Part shown: one piece after another, positions 1-7,928 of the stretch
Layout of the letters: each line of letters begins with the position of its first letter
Numbering within the stretch: the stretch's first letter is position 1
From: Amycolatopsis endophytica
GTDB taxonomy: Bacteria; Actinomycetota; Actinomycetes; Mycobacteriales; Pseudonocardiaceae
Direction of reading: 5' to 3'
NCBI RefSeq assembly: GCF_013410405.1
Contig: NZ_JACCFK010000001.1
Coordinates: 1,240,001 to 1,304,000, forward strand
DNA: 64,000 bases
Made by a program: the position numbers and the translations under genes
The notes under the pieces: model-generated
Database searches by the model: none
Told to the model about the DNA's origin: nothing
What the model saw: only the letters and a program-made list of their open reading frames with translations

Positions 1-1406
1 ACCTGCGCGGCTCCGGCAGGCGAACCGTCCCGGACGAGCGTGGTCAACTCGGTGCCGAGCTCGGGCATCAGATGGGCGAACCGGGCGATCGTCGAACCTG
101 CCTGCGGTGACCCGAGGTTCTCGCCGACGACCAAGCGGAACTCCCCGGTGCACAACGCTTCCCAGCTCGACGCGTGAATCTCCGCGCACAGCTCCATCGA
201 CACCGGCCGCCGCTCCGGCGGCTCCGGGGCGAGCACGTCGACCGTCTCGTCGTCGAGTTCGACCTCCGTCCGGCCCGACCGCGCCGCGGCCAGGACGAGA
301 TCCAGCACCGCGGGGCCGGAGTCCGAGCGGCGTGCGGTGAAATCCGGTAGTCCCAGGCCACGGTTGTCGTCGAGCAGCTCCAGGAGCGGGACCACACGAT
401 CACTTCCGTAGCGCTCCAGAAAGCGCTTCCGGTATTCGCCCAACCACACCGGTCCTGCCGTCCTTCCCCAGCGCCACAACACCTCGGCAGCCCGAGCCGC
501 CTCCGCGCCGAGCGCGGCGGGCAAGGTCGCTTCGATGTCCAGCCGCAGATCGGTCTGGATGACATCGTCCGTCTCGTGTAGAGCCCGCATCCGGGCTGCA
601 ACGGCTCGCCTGCGCGACCATCGGTCGCTGACAGCGGCGTCGGCGTGGGCAAGGTCGGCGCGGATCGCCACGAGTTCGGCACGCAGCGGATGCGCTGCCG
701 GCACCCGGTCCAGGACGTGCCCGAGCGGGTCGACGCAGTCCGGCGGCGGGTCGAGATCGGTGAGCAGCACTCCGACCTCGACGAGCTGCCCCAGCACTCC
801 CTCGAACCCGGTGCGCCGGAACCGGCGGCACAGCTCCCCGAGCAGATCCGGCCACGAAACCGGAGTCCGGGCCGCCTCCCGCACCGCTCGCACGAGTGGC
901 GTGAAGCGGATCGAAGCTTCGCGGCGGCGGGATTTCTCGTACCGCTCGGGAAGCACCAGGCGATCGCCGCGGACCACAGCCACGTTGTTCACGACCAGAA
1001 CAGCTCGTGGCAGCACGAGTGGATCCGTTCGCAACCGCCGCAACAGGCCGTCCAACCACTCGGCATCGGTCCGACTGGTCGGACGGTGCCGCTCGCCGAA
1101 CCGCAGTTCCGGCCGGTCGCCCAGCCGCACCGGCGCAATGCCCGCGAAAAGACCGAACGGCGTGGGCCGGCTGGCCATGCGCAGGTGGTACTTGGCGAGG
1201 GCGACGGCACTGCGCCGCCGGACCTTGTCCTTCACCGGCTCGCCGCGCGCCACACGGAGAACGTCACGCGCCAAGCTGGGGCTGGCGGCGTCGACGGCTT
1301 CCACCAGGACCTCGTCACGGGCGAGGACCTCCAGCGACGGGAGCGATTCCTCGGCTCGCGGTCGCACGGCGGCGCGCAGCAAGGCCAGTTCGGCACACGT
1401 GAACAT
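1..1406 (-). CDS. Lantibiotic dehydratase (LanB), N-terminal part, cut by window edge
   Basis: Class I lanthipeptide dehydratase: it uses glutamyl-tRNA to glutamylate, then dehydrate, Ser/Thr of the precursor peptide. The frame is open from an ATG at 1406 to the window edge (about 468 residues visible). The family hallmark RMASRPTPFGLFAG lies near residue 80, and an upstream stretch resembles the typical LanB ASPSL segment. The start is well supported by GGAGG seven bases upstream. Only the glutamylation-domain portion is present; the elimination domain and any LanC, methyltransferase or transporter lie outside. It follows the small precursor gene 1466-1594 in the same direction, with a strong hairpin between them. 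The family call is sure; whether it is full length or a split LanB cannot be told. Confidence 0.9.
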   Translation of the reverse strand, partial: MFTCAELALLRAAVRPRAEESLPSLEVLARDEVLVEAVDAASPSLARDVLRVARGEPVKDKVRRRSAVALAKYHLRMASRPTPFGLFAGIAPVRLGDRPELRFGERHRPTSRTDAEWLDGLLRRLRTDPLVLPRAVLVVNNVAVVRGDRLVLPERYEKSRRREASIRFTPLVRAVREAARTPVSWPDLLGELCRRFRRTGFEGVLGQLVEVGVLLTDLDPPPDCVDPLGHVLDRVPAAHPLRAELVAIRADLAHADAAVSDRWSRRRAVAARMRALHETDDVIQTDLRLDIEATLPAALGAEAARAAEVLWRWGRTAGPVWLGEYRKRFLERYGSDRVVPLLELLDDNRGLGLPDFTARRSDSGPAVLDLVLAAARSGRTEVELDDETVDVLAPEPPERRPVSMELCAEIHASSWEALCTGEFRLVVGENLGSPQAGSTIARFAHLMPELGTELTTLVRDGSPAGAAQ

Positions 1407-1426
1407 CGCTCGCCTCCCGGCTGGAC

Positions 1427-1455
1427 GGGTGGCGGGCCACGCGGACCCGCCACCC
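1427..1455 (-). terminator. Hairpin between lanthipeptide precursor and LanB
   Basis: Perfect 10-bp inverted repeat, GGGTGGCGGG (1427-1436) against CCCGCCACCC (1446-1455), with a 9-base loop. It sits 10 bases after the precursor stop and just before the LanB ribosome binding site. There is no T-run. It is placed where partial terminators or processing stems often lower enzyme expression relative to precursor in lanthipeptide operons. Confidence 0.6.
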
Positions 1456-1465
1456 GGAACTCACG

Positions 1466-1594
1466 TCAGCAGGACGGCCACAGGGTCGCGCAGATGTCGC
1501 TGAAGCCCGACTTGTTCGTCAGCAGGTCGCCTTCCTGCGTCGGAGCGGAGATACGAAGGTCCAGGTCGAAGTCCTCGGGAGCCAGGTTTTCCAT
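1466..1594 (-). CDS. FxLD-type class I lanthipeptide precursor
   Basis: A 42-residue peptide gene just upstream of, and codirectional with, the LanB gene. The leader contains FDLDLRIS (residues 9-16), the FxLD/FNLD box recognised by class I LanB enzymes. The likely core is the C-terminal part, with Thr26, Ser29, Ser32 and Thr37 as possible dehydration sites and Cys35 and Cys42 as thiols; Cys42 is the last residue. Two cysteines allow at most two (methyl)lanthionine rings. AAGGAG lies seven bases before the ATG. The leader cleavage point is not evident. The core WPSC end is not one I recognise from a characterised lanthipeptide. Confidence 0.82.
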   Translation of the reverse strand: MENLAPEDFDLDLRISAPTQEGDLLTNKSGFSDICATLWPSC

Positions 1595-1781
1595 GTGATC
1601 TCTCCTTCGTTGTGAGCTGTGGCTCATGCCACTTCTCCGAACGTAGAGGATCGTTCAACGATTCATCAAGAGGTTGATTCTGACGTGGTATTGCGCTACA
1701 AAGTTGCCTTTTGTCCACCTTCGCCGCACAGGCACCCGTCACGCTGTGGTCTAATTCGGCCGCCGAGAGTGAGGGGGCCCG
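1595..1781. promoter_or_regulatory. Divergent intergenic region
   Basis: This 187-bp region separates the lanthipeptide precursor (minus) from the sialidase-fold gene (plus) and must hold promoters for both. It is less GC-rich than its neighbours. For the plus gene, TTGATT at 1674 and TACAAA 17 bases later give a plausible -35/-10 pair. No operator-like palindrome was evident. The promoter assignment is a guess from motif spacing. Confidence 0.3.
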
Positions 1782-2918
1782 ATGCGCCGAATGATCGCGC
1801 TGGTGCTGACGCTGCTGGTCGCGGTGACGACCACGATCGTCCCGGCCGAAGCCGCGCGACGCGGCGACCTGGGCGTCGGTGCTTATCCCCGAGCGATCCG
1901 GCTGGAGCACACGCCGTTCCTGCGCGGCAGGATCATCGCCTCCGTCAACAGCTGGGACAGCGGTGGCGCCTTCGCCCGGATCTTCGAGAGCGCCGACGAA
2001 GGCGCCTCGTTCCACCAGGTCGGCGAGGTTCGCGATCCCGAGGGCGCGCAGGGCGAGTGCTGCGGCAGCATCTACGAACTTCCCCAGCGCGTCGGCAGGC
2101 TGCGTGCCGGAACCCTGCTGTGGGCGGCGTCCTACGGGCAGAACGGTGGCGCCGGCCGTCGCATGTCGATCCGCGTCTGGTCCAGTTCGGACGGTGGTCG
2201 GAACTGGACCTTCCGGTCCGAAGCGGCCCGTTCACACAACCACGACGGAGTGTTCGAGCCGGAGTTCACAGTGGACAGTGGCGGTACACTGTGGATCCAC
2301 TACGCCGACGAAACCGAGGCACCGCGGTACAGCCAGGTGCTCAACCGCGTCGGCTCCACCGACGGCGTCACCTGGGGGACCAAGCAGACCACGCTCGCGA
2401 TCCCGCCCGACCGGGTCCGTCCCGGCATGCCGGTCGTGCGCGAACTGCCCGACGGCCGGTACTACTTCTCGTACGAGATCTGCAACTACGGCAAGCGGTA
2501 CTGCGACCCGTACTTCAAGATCTCCGCCGACGGCGCCAACTACGGCGACCCCGCCGACCCCGGCACGCGGGTGGCAACGGCGAACGGCAGTTACTTCCAG
2601 CACGCTCACACCGTCACGACCTTCCCCGGCGGACCGAACGGCGTTCGGCTGCTCATGGTCGGCCAGATCTACACGGACAGTTCCGGCCGTCCACTGCCGT
2701 CCAACGGTCAGGTGCTGCTCGCCAACGACCACCTCGGATCAGGTGACTGGTACGAGATACCCGCACCGGCGCCGGTTCCGAACGCGCACAACGACTTCTG
2801 CCCGAACTACAGCTCGTCACTGTTACCTGTGGACAGTGGGCGCAACGTTCTCGAACTGGCCGCCGACTACGACGGCGGGGTGTGCAAGGTCTACTTCGGC
2901 ACCGGCCCGGCGTCCTGA
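1782..2918 (+). CDS. Secreted sialidase-superfamily (BNR/Asp-box) protein
   Basis: A 378-residue exported protein. Residues 1-25 are a Sec signal (Arg-rich start, hydrophobic core, cleavage near AEAA). The mature part looks like a six-bladed sialidase-fold beta-propeller: an Asp-box SSDGGRNWTF near residue 139 and weaker repeats (SADEGASF, SADGANY). Relatives include sialidases and GH93 exo-arabinanases, so glycan hydrolysis outside the cell is likely, but substrate and catalytic residues cannot be assigned. Its last 28 bases overlap the 3' end of the convergent DsbA gene. No functional tie to the lanthipeptide genes is evident. Confidence 0.75.
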   Translation: MRRMIALVLTLLVAVTTTIVPAEAARRGDLGVGAYPRAIRLEHTPFLRGRIIASVNSWDSGGAFARIFESADEGASFHQVGEVRDPEGAQGECCGSIYELPQRVGRLRAGTLLWAASYGQNGGAGRRMSIRVWSSSDGGRNWTFRSEAARSHNHDGVFEPEFTVDSGGTLWIHYADETEAPRYSQVLNRVGSTDGVTWGTKQTTLAIPPDRVRPGMPVVRELPDGRYYFSYEICNYGKRYCDPYFKISADGANYGDPADPGTRVATANGSYFQHAHTVTTFPGGPNGVRLLMVGQIYTDSSGRPLPSNGQVLLANDHLGSGDWYEIPAPAPVPNAHNDFCPNYSSSLLPVDSGRNVLELAADYDGGVCKVYFGTGPAS

Positions 2919-3538
2919 TACGCCTTGTCCAGTGCCGCGGCGAAGGTCTCCACGGACTGGGCACCGGAAACGCCGTAGCGGCGGTCGAACACGAAGAACG
3001 GCACGCCGTTGGCACCCAGCGCACGCGCCTCGTCGATCTCCGCGCGGACCTCGGTCGCGTAGGCACCGTCGTCAAGCACCCGGCGGACCTCGTCACCGTC
3101 CAATCCGGCTTCCGACGCCAGTTCAACGAGCGAGCCGACGTCGAACACCGAACGCCGCTCGGTGAAATAGGCGCGGAAGAACCGCTCGGCGACCGCGTCC
3201 TGCAGACCGCGCCCCCTGGCGAGCTGCAGCACGCGGTGCGCGTCGAAGGTGTTGCCGATGACCCCGCCGTCCAGGTGGTACTCCAGTCCCTCGACGGCGG
3301 CCAGCTGCGTGAGGCGCTCCTCGTTCGCGGCGAATTCGGCCTCGTTGATCCCGTACTTCGAAGCGAGGAGCGCCGCCTTGGGCTGCGGCTCGCGCGGTGC
3401 GCTCGGATCGAGTTCGAACGAGCGGAAGGTCACCTCGACCTGGTCACGGTGCTCGAAACCGGACAGCGCGCGCTCGAAGCGCCGCTTGCCGAGGTAGCAC
3501 CACGGGCACACGACGTCGGACCAGATCTCCACCTGCAC
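2891..3538 (-). CDS. DsbA-family (FrnE-like) oxidoreductase
   Basis: A 215-residue cytosolic thioredoxin-fold protein of the FrnE/DsbA type. The CPWC active site falls at residues 12-15, in the family's usual N-terminal position, followed by the helical insertion and the C-terminal GVPFFVFD segment containing the cis-Pro. It probably acts as a disulfide isomerase or glutathione-S-transferase-kappa-like enzyme. It has no signal peptide. It is the last gene of a three-gene minus-strand unit (hydrolase 5028-4162, TetR 4157-3567, this gene), so it is probably controlled by the same TetR. The start is GTG with a weak ribosome site. Confidence 0.85.
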   Translation of the reverse strand: MQVEIWSDVVCPWCYLGKRRFERALSGFEHRDQVEVTFRSFELDPSAPREPQPKAALLASKYGINEAEFAANEERLTQLAAVEGLEYHLDGGVIGNTFDAHRVLQLARGRGLQDAVAERFFRAYFTERRSVFDVGSLVELASEAGLDGDEVRRVLDDGAYATEVRAEIDEARALGANGVPFFVFDRRYGVSGAQSVETFAAALDKAYQDAGPVPK

Positions 3539-3566
3539 GAACTGGCGAACGTCGTGCGGCGGCGGA

Positions 3567-4157
3567 CTATTCCGCGAGGAGGCCGATCAGCCACATGGCG
3601 AGCACCTGCTCGGCGTCGGAGCGCGCCTGCGCGGGGTTCTCCGCGTAGGTGATCATCAAGGCCGCTTCGTTCACCGCGCTGAGGATGAGCTGGGCGAGCG
3701 CCGCGACCGGAACGGGCTTGAGCAGCCCCTGCTCCACCGCGTCCTCCAGCAGTCGCACGATCAGGCCCAGACCGTGCTCGGCCTCCAGCTCGCGCCAGGC
3801 GGCCCAGCCCAGGACGGCGGGAGCGTCCAGGAGCGAGATCTGACGGCATTCGGGGCGCTCGCAGGCATCGAGGAAGGCTTTGAGCGCGTAGAGCAGGACC
3901 GTGGCGAGGTCCGGCGCGTCCTTGGTGGCGGCCTCGACCTCGGCCGTGACCTCCAGCTCGACCTGCTCGAACACCGCGCGGAACAGGCCCTGCTTGTCGC
4001 CGTAGTGGTGGTAGAGGGCGCCGCGGGTGACGCCCGCGGCGCGAACGATCTCGTCGGCGGGCACGGCCTGGTAACCGCGCTCGGCGAACAGTTCGCGGCC
4101 CGCCGCCATCAACGCGGCCCGGGTGCTCTGGGATCGCTCTTCCTGGGTTCGGCGCAC
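3567..4157 (-). CDS. TetR/AcrR-family transcriptional regulator
   Basis: A 196-residue regulator. The N-terminal helix-turn-helix is typical (AGRELFAERGYQAV through GVTRGALYHHYGDKQGLF); the C-terminal ligand domain resembles the TetR_C of small actinobacterial repressors. The GTG start lies 4 bases after the hydrolase stop, suggesting coupled translation; its only ribosome-site candidate (GGGG) is unusually close. A near-perfect palindrome at 5039-5059 in front of the operon is its probable operator, so it likely represses its own unit and perhaps divergent rmlA. A very similar palindrome lies inside the gene at 7929-8912. The ligand is unknown, possibly a hydrolase substrate. Confidence 0.9.
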   Translation of the reverse strand: MRRTQEERSQSTRAALMAAGRELFAERGYQAVPADEIVRAAGVTRGALYHHYGDKQGLFRAVFEQVELEVTAEVEAATKDAPDLATVLLYALKAFLDACERPECRQISLLDAPAVLGWAAWRELEAEHGLGLIVRLLEDAVEQGLLKPVPVAALAQLILSAVNEAALMITYAENPAQARSDAEQVLAMWLIGLLAE

Positions 4158-4161
4158 ACCC

Positions 4162-5028
4162 CTAATCTGCCATGACGCCGACGAAGGCCAGGATGTGCCG
4201 CACCAGCACGGCGGGCTGGTCCTCCGGGACGAAGGCGTAGGAGTCGGCGACCTGGACGAGCCGGGCGTCCGGCAGGAGCGCGGCGAGGCGACGGCCGAGG
4301 CGGAGCGGGAAGGTCCGGTCCTCGTCGGCCCACACCAGCAGGACCGGCTTGTCGAACGCGCGCAGCTTCTCCGCGGCTTCCAGCGTGTAGCGGGAGTGCA
4401 CGGCGCGGAGGACCTTGCGCAAGTCGCGGCGGATGCCCGGCTGCCGGTGCGCGGGCGCGGTGTAGGAGTCGACGATCGCCCGCGGGATCGGGTACTTGGT
4501 GAGGCCACCGAAGACGAGCGGCGTCCGGTGCAGTGCCCTGACCTGCAGAAATGCGGCAAGCGGGCGCATCGATCCGGGGATCTGGGCGAGCAGGGTGAGC
4601 GGCCTGAACGCGGGCGGGAAGAAGTAGTCGAACGAGTCCGAGGGAGTGAGGACGACGCGTTCGACCCGCTCGGGACGGCGGGACAGCATGATCTGCGTGA
4701 GGGCGCCGCCGGTGTCGTTCGCGACGAGGACGACACCGCGGAGGTCGAGCGCGTCGAGGAAGTCCGCGATGAGGTCGGCGAGGCCGGTCGGGGTGAGGTC
4801 GGCGTCCGGGTGGAGCGCGGTTTCGTGCGCGCCGAGCGGGAGGTCGAGGGTGAGACACCGGAAGCCGGCGTCGGCGACGTCCGGCGTGACGTGGCGCCAG
4901 AGGTTGGCATTGACGAGGACTCCGTGGATGAAGACGACGGGCCGCCCCTCGCCCCGGTCGAAGTAGCGGACGTCACCGTGGCGGAGCGCCACGTGCTTTT
5001 CCTGGCCGAGTGCTGGTGAGCGAGTCAT
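4162..5028 (-). CDS. Alpha/beta-fold hydrolase with Asp nucleophile motif
   Basis: A 288-residue alpha/beta hydrolase. The oxyanion-hole HG motif is seen at VVFIHGVL, and the nucleophile elbow reads VANDTGG, so the nucleophile is Asp as in the haloalkane/fluoroacetate dehalogenase branch rather than Ser. The late acid LLVWADEDRTF is present. At the usual catalytic His position the sequence reads DSYAFVPEDQP, with Tyr-Ala-Phe and no His, so the triad looks incomplete. It is the first gene of the TetR-controlled operon; its ATG is 11 bases from the operator. A dehalogenase or ester hydrolase role is uncertain because of the missing His. Confidence 0.82.
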   Translation of the reverse strand: MTRSPALGQEKHVALRHGDVRYFDRGEGRPVVFIHGVLVNANLWRHVTPDVADAGFRCLTLDLPLGAHETALHPDADLTPTGLADLIADFLDALDLRGVVLVANDTGGALTQIMLSRRPERVERVVLTPSDSFDYFFPPAFRPLTLLAQIPGSMRPLAAFLQVRALHRTPLVFGGLTKYPIPRAIVDSYTAPAHRQPGIRRDLRKVLRAVHSRYTLEAAEKLRAFDKPVLLVWADEDRTFPLRLGRRLAALLPDARLVQVADSYAFVPEDQPAVLVRHILAFVGVMAD

Positions 5029-5038
5029 GCCGGCGAAG

Positions 5039-5059
5039 ATACATACAAACTGTATGTAT
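5039..5059. promoter_or_regulatory. TetR operator palindrome
   Basis: Perfect inverted repeat: ATACATACA (5039-5047), 3-bp spacer AAC, then its exact reverse complement (5051-5059). This is the size and shape of TetR-family operators. It overlaps the likely -10 region of the hydrolase/TetR/DsbA operon and lies 66 bp upstream of rmlA. Confidence 0.8.
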
Positions 5060-5086
5060 GTGAAGTGGCGGGCGCGCTAGGGTGGT

Positions 5087-5102
5087 TCCGGATCGATCCG
5101 GA
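5087..5102. promoter_or_regulatory. 16-bp perfect palindrome before rmlA
   Basis: TCCGGATC followed directly by its reverse complement (5087-5102), 23 bp upstream of the rmlA ATG. It could be a regulator site or a leader stem close to the rmlA ribosome site. It differs in sequence from the TetR palindrome nearby, so a different factor would be needed. No direct evidence of function. Confidence 0.35.
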
Positions 5103-5124
5103 CGGGTGAACGAGGAGCTGGGGT

Positions 5125-6006
5125 ATGAAGGGCATCGTGCTGGCGGGCGGCAGCGGGACACGTCTGCACCCGATCACCCAGGCGGTGTCGAAGCAGCTGT
5201 TGCCGGTGTACGACAAGCCGATGATCTACTACCCGATCTCGGTGTTGATGCTGGCCGGGATCCGGGAGATCCTGGTCATCTCGACGCCCGCCGATCTGCC
5301 GAACTTCCGGCGCCTGCTGGGATCGGGCGACCAGTTCGGGCTGCAGCTGAGCTACGCGGAACAGCCGAGCCCGAACGGCTTGGCCGAGGCGTTCGTCATC
5401 GGGGCGGACTTCATCGGCGACGATGACGTGGCCCTGATCCTGGGCGACAACATCTTTTATGGGCAGGGATTCTCCGGGCGGATGCGACAGGAGGTCAGCG
5501 CGCTCGACGGGTGCGTGTTGTTCGGGTACCCGGTGAAGGACCCGCAGCGGTACGGCGTCGGCGAACTCGACGGGGCCGGGCGCCTCGTGTCGATCGAGGA
5601 GAAGCCCCAGCGGCCGAAGTCCAACCAGGCGATCACCGGGCTGTACTTCTACGACAACCAGGTGGTGGAGATCGCTCGCGACCTCACCCCATCGGGTCGT
5701 GGCGAACTGGAGATCACCGACGTCAACCTGACGTATCTGCGTGAGGGCCGCGCGAAACTGGTCGAGCTGGGACGCGGTTTCGCCTGGCTGGACACCGGCA
5801 CGCACGACTCGCTGCTGGAGGCCGGACAGTTCGTGCAGGTGCTCGAACACCGGACCGGGGTGCGGATCGCGTGCCTGGAAGAGGTCGCGCTGAAGATGGG
5901 GTACATCGATCCGGAGGAATGCCTGGCGCTCGGGCGGAAGCTGTCGAAGTCCGGGTACGGGGACTACGTGGTGGCATGCGCTCGTTCGGCCGGAGCCGTC
6001 GGGTAG
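5125..6006 (+). CDS. rmlA: Glucose-1-phosphate thymidylyltransferase
   Basis: RmlA makes dTDP-glucose from dTTP and glucose-1-phosphate, the first step of dTDP-rhamnose and most dTDP-deoxysugar synthesis. The 293-residue length fits. It has the nucleotide-binding signature [11 protein letters not shown] at residues 6-16, [15 protein letters not shown], the sugar-phosphate segment [10 protein letters not shown] and the [13 protein letters not shown] active-site region. The ribosome site is GAGGAGCTGGGGT before the ATG. It stands alone here: no rmlB, rmlC (in the strict sense) or rmlD lies in the window. It is divergent from the hydrolase operon and convergent with htpX across the repeat array. 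Confidence 0.95.
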   Translation: MKGIVLAGGSGTRLHPITQAVSKQLLPVYDKPMIYYPISVLMLAGIREILVISTPADLPNFRRLLGSGDQFGLQLSYAEQPSPNGLAEAFVIGADFIGDDDVALILGDNIFYGQGFSGRMRQEVSALDGCVLFGYPVKDPQRYGVGELDGAGRLVSIEEKPQRPKSNQAITGLYFYDNQVVEIARDLTPSGRGELEITDVNLTYLREGRAKLVELGRGFAWLDTGTHDSLLEAGQFVQVLEHRTGVRIACLEEVALKMGYIDPEECLALGRKLSKSGYGDYVVACARSAGAVG

Positions 6007-6117
6007 GTCGGCGTCGCCACGGCGACGGTGCGCGCTCGGACCGCCGTGCTCTGCCGTTGCCCGTGCCGAGGCCCGCCGTGGTCTGCACGCGCGGGCTGCG
6101 GGTCGCGGGCGCGTGCG

Positions 6118-6834
6118 CGGACACCTCGCACGGGTACGAGCAGGCACCTCGCGCGAGCACGAGCAGGTACCTCGCACGGGCACCAACGGACATCTCGCGC
6201 GGGCACGAACACGCACCTCGGGCAGGCACGAACGGGCACCTCGCGTGGGGATGAGTGGGCACGGCGTGTGGGGATGAGTGGGCACGGCGTGTGGATGCGA
6301 ACGGGCACCTCGCGCGGGCACGAACACGCACCTCGCACGGGCACCAACGGACACCTCACGCGGGCACGAACGGACACCTCGCGCGGGCACGAACGGGCAC
6401 TTCGCGCCGAGATGAGCAGGCACCTCGCGCGGACGCGAACGGGCACCTCGCTTGGGTACGAGCACGAATTGGGCACGTCGTGCAGGCACGAGTGCGCAAC
6501 TCGCGCGAACACGAAACGGACATCTCGCACGAGCCGGAACGGATAACTCGCGCGCGCACGAGTGTGACCTTCGTGCAGGTACGAGTATGAATGGGCACTT
6601 TATGGAGGTACGAGTGCGCAACTCGCGCTAGCACGCGCGGGCATCTCGTGTGGGCGCGAACGGACACCTCACGCAAGCGGCGGGCGAACACGAACGGCCA
6701 CCTCACACCGACACGAACGGACACCTCACGCACGCACGAGTGAGCCCTTCGCGCCGGTACGCGCACGAATGGGCGCTTCATGCAGGCACGAGTGCGCAAT
6801 CGCGCGAGCATGAATGGGCGACCTCATGCGGACA
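6118..6834. repeat. Array of about 29 degenerate 23-bp tandem repeats
   Basis: Between the ends of rmlA and htpX (899 bp without a credible gene) lies an array with an exact 23-bp period. Units 1-15 run without a gap from 6118 to 6462; most share the core GCACCTCGCGCGGGCACGA, ending in GAA or GAG. Beyond 6462 the period continues, broken by short 6-7-base insertions (CACGAAT, TATGAA, CACGAA) and one longer unit. Each of the three insertions is followed by the same pair of unit types, a higher-order repeat. Because 23 is not a multiple of three, frames through it are incidental. 6007-6117 holds nothing recognisable. Function unknown; convergent placement suggests a termination or chromosome-structure role. 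Confidence 0.9.
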
Positions 6835-6905
6835 CCGGGTGGGCTACCCGGCCGACACGGGGCCGCATCGTCGTTACCTCGGAAGCGTCACCACGGGACC
6901 GCAGC

Positions 6906-7772
6906 TCAGAACGGGCCGCGGCGGGCCATGTCCTCCAAGCGCCGGATGCGGTCCTCCATCGGCGGGTGCGTGGAGAACATGCGCGACAACGTCTCGCCGG
7001 GGCGAAAGGGGTTCGCGATCATCAGATGCGACTGGGACACCAGCTGGGGCTCCGGAACGAGTGGGGCCCGCCGGGTGCCGGAGTCCAGTTTGCGCAGCGC
7101 CGAGGCCAGCGCGAGGGGGTCACCGGTGAGCTGCGCGCCCGAGGCGTCGGCCTGGTATTCACGGGAACGGCTGACCGCCATGCGGATGATGCCCGCCGCG
7201 ATGGGACCCACCAGGATGATCAACAACGACACCAGCGGGTTGTTGCCCTCGCGGTCGTTGCCGCCGAACACACCCGCGAACATCGCCAGGTTCGCCAGCA
7301 CGCTGACGACACTCGCGAGCGCGCCCGCCACGCACGAGATCAGGATGTCCCGGTTGTAGACGTGCGACAACTCGTGCCCGAGCACCGCCCGCAGCTCGCG
7401 CTCATCCAACAATCCCAGGATGCCCGTGGTGCAACACACCGCGGCGTGACGAGGGTTCCGCCCGGTGGCGAAAGCGTTCGGAGCGGCCGTCGGGCTCACA
7501 TAGAGCCTCGGCATCGGCTGGCGGGCCGACGTCGCCAGCTCCCGCACGATCCGGTACATCGCCGGCTGCTCCGCCTCCGACACCGGGCGCGCACGCATCG
7601 CACGCAACGCCAGGGTGTCCGACTTGAAGTAGGCGTACGCGTTCATCCCCAACGCCACCACCAAGCCGATGAACAACGCGCCACGGCCGAACAGTGAACT
7701 GATCGCGATGATGATGGCACTCATCAGCCCGAGCAACAGCGCGGTTTTCACGCCGTTCTGGTGCCTGTGCAC
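6906..7772 (-). CDS. htpX: Membrane zinc protease HtpX
   Basis: HtpX-family M48 metalloprotease that degrades damaged membrane proteins. Two N-terminal membrane segments (about residues 8-50) are followed by the zinc motif HELSH inside [15 protein letters not shown], two more hydrophobic segments, and the third zinc ligand region [12 protein letters not shown]. The C-terminal [15 protein letters not shown] is the family signature. I place the start at a GTG (7772) because AAGGGAGG precedes it at good spacing and the length then matches mycobacterial HtpX; an ATG ten codons upstream (7802) is the alternative. It is convergent with rmlA. Confidence 0.92.
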   Translation of the reverse strand: MHRHQNGVKTALLLGLMSAIIIAISSLFGRGALFIGLVVALGMNAYAYFKSDTLALRAMRARPVSEAEQPAMYRIVRELATSARQPMPRLYVSPTAAPNAFATGRNPRHAAVCCTTGILGLLDERELRAVLGHELSHVYNRDILISCVAGALASVVSVLANLAMFAGVFGGNDREGNNPLVSLLIILVGPIAAGIIRMAVSRSREYQADASGAQLTGDPLALASALRKLDSGTRRAPLVPEPQLVSQSHLMIANPFRPGETLSRMFSTHPPMEDRIRRLEDMARRGPF

Positions 7773-7928
7773 GTGCCCTGCGCCTCCCTTGCCAACGCTC
7801 ATTTTTCCAACGCCCGAAACGGATGTGAAGTTCCTTCGCCGAACTCGGAGCGCGCGCGAGCCCGCATCCGGTTAGTGTTCGACCGGGTACCCCGTGGACG
7901 AGTGGGTCACCCACCGGGGAGGTTGGGC

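Noticed and set aside
6118..6834. CRISPR array
   Set aside because: Repeats are contiguous and degenerate without unique spacers, and no cas gene is nearby.
6007..6900. Several open frames of 60-200 codons in the repeat array
   Set aside because: The 23-bp period shifts frame at each unit; the encoded peptides are Arg/His/Thr-rich with no start signals on either strand.
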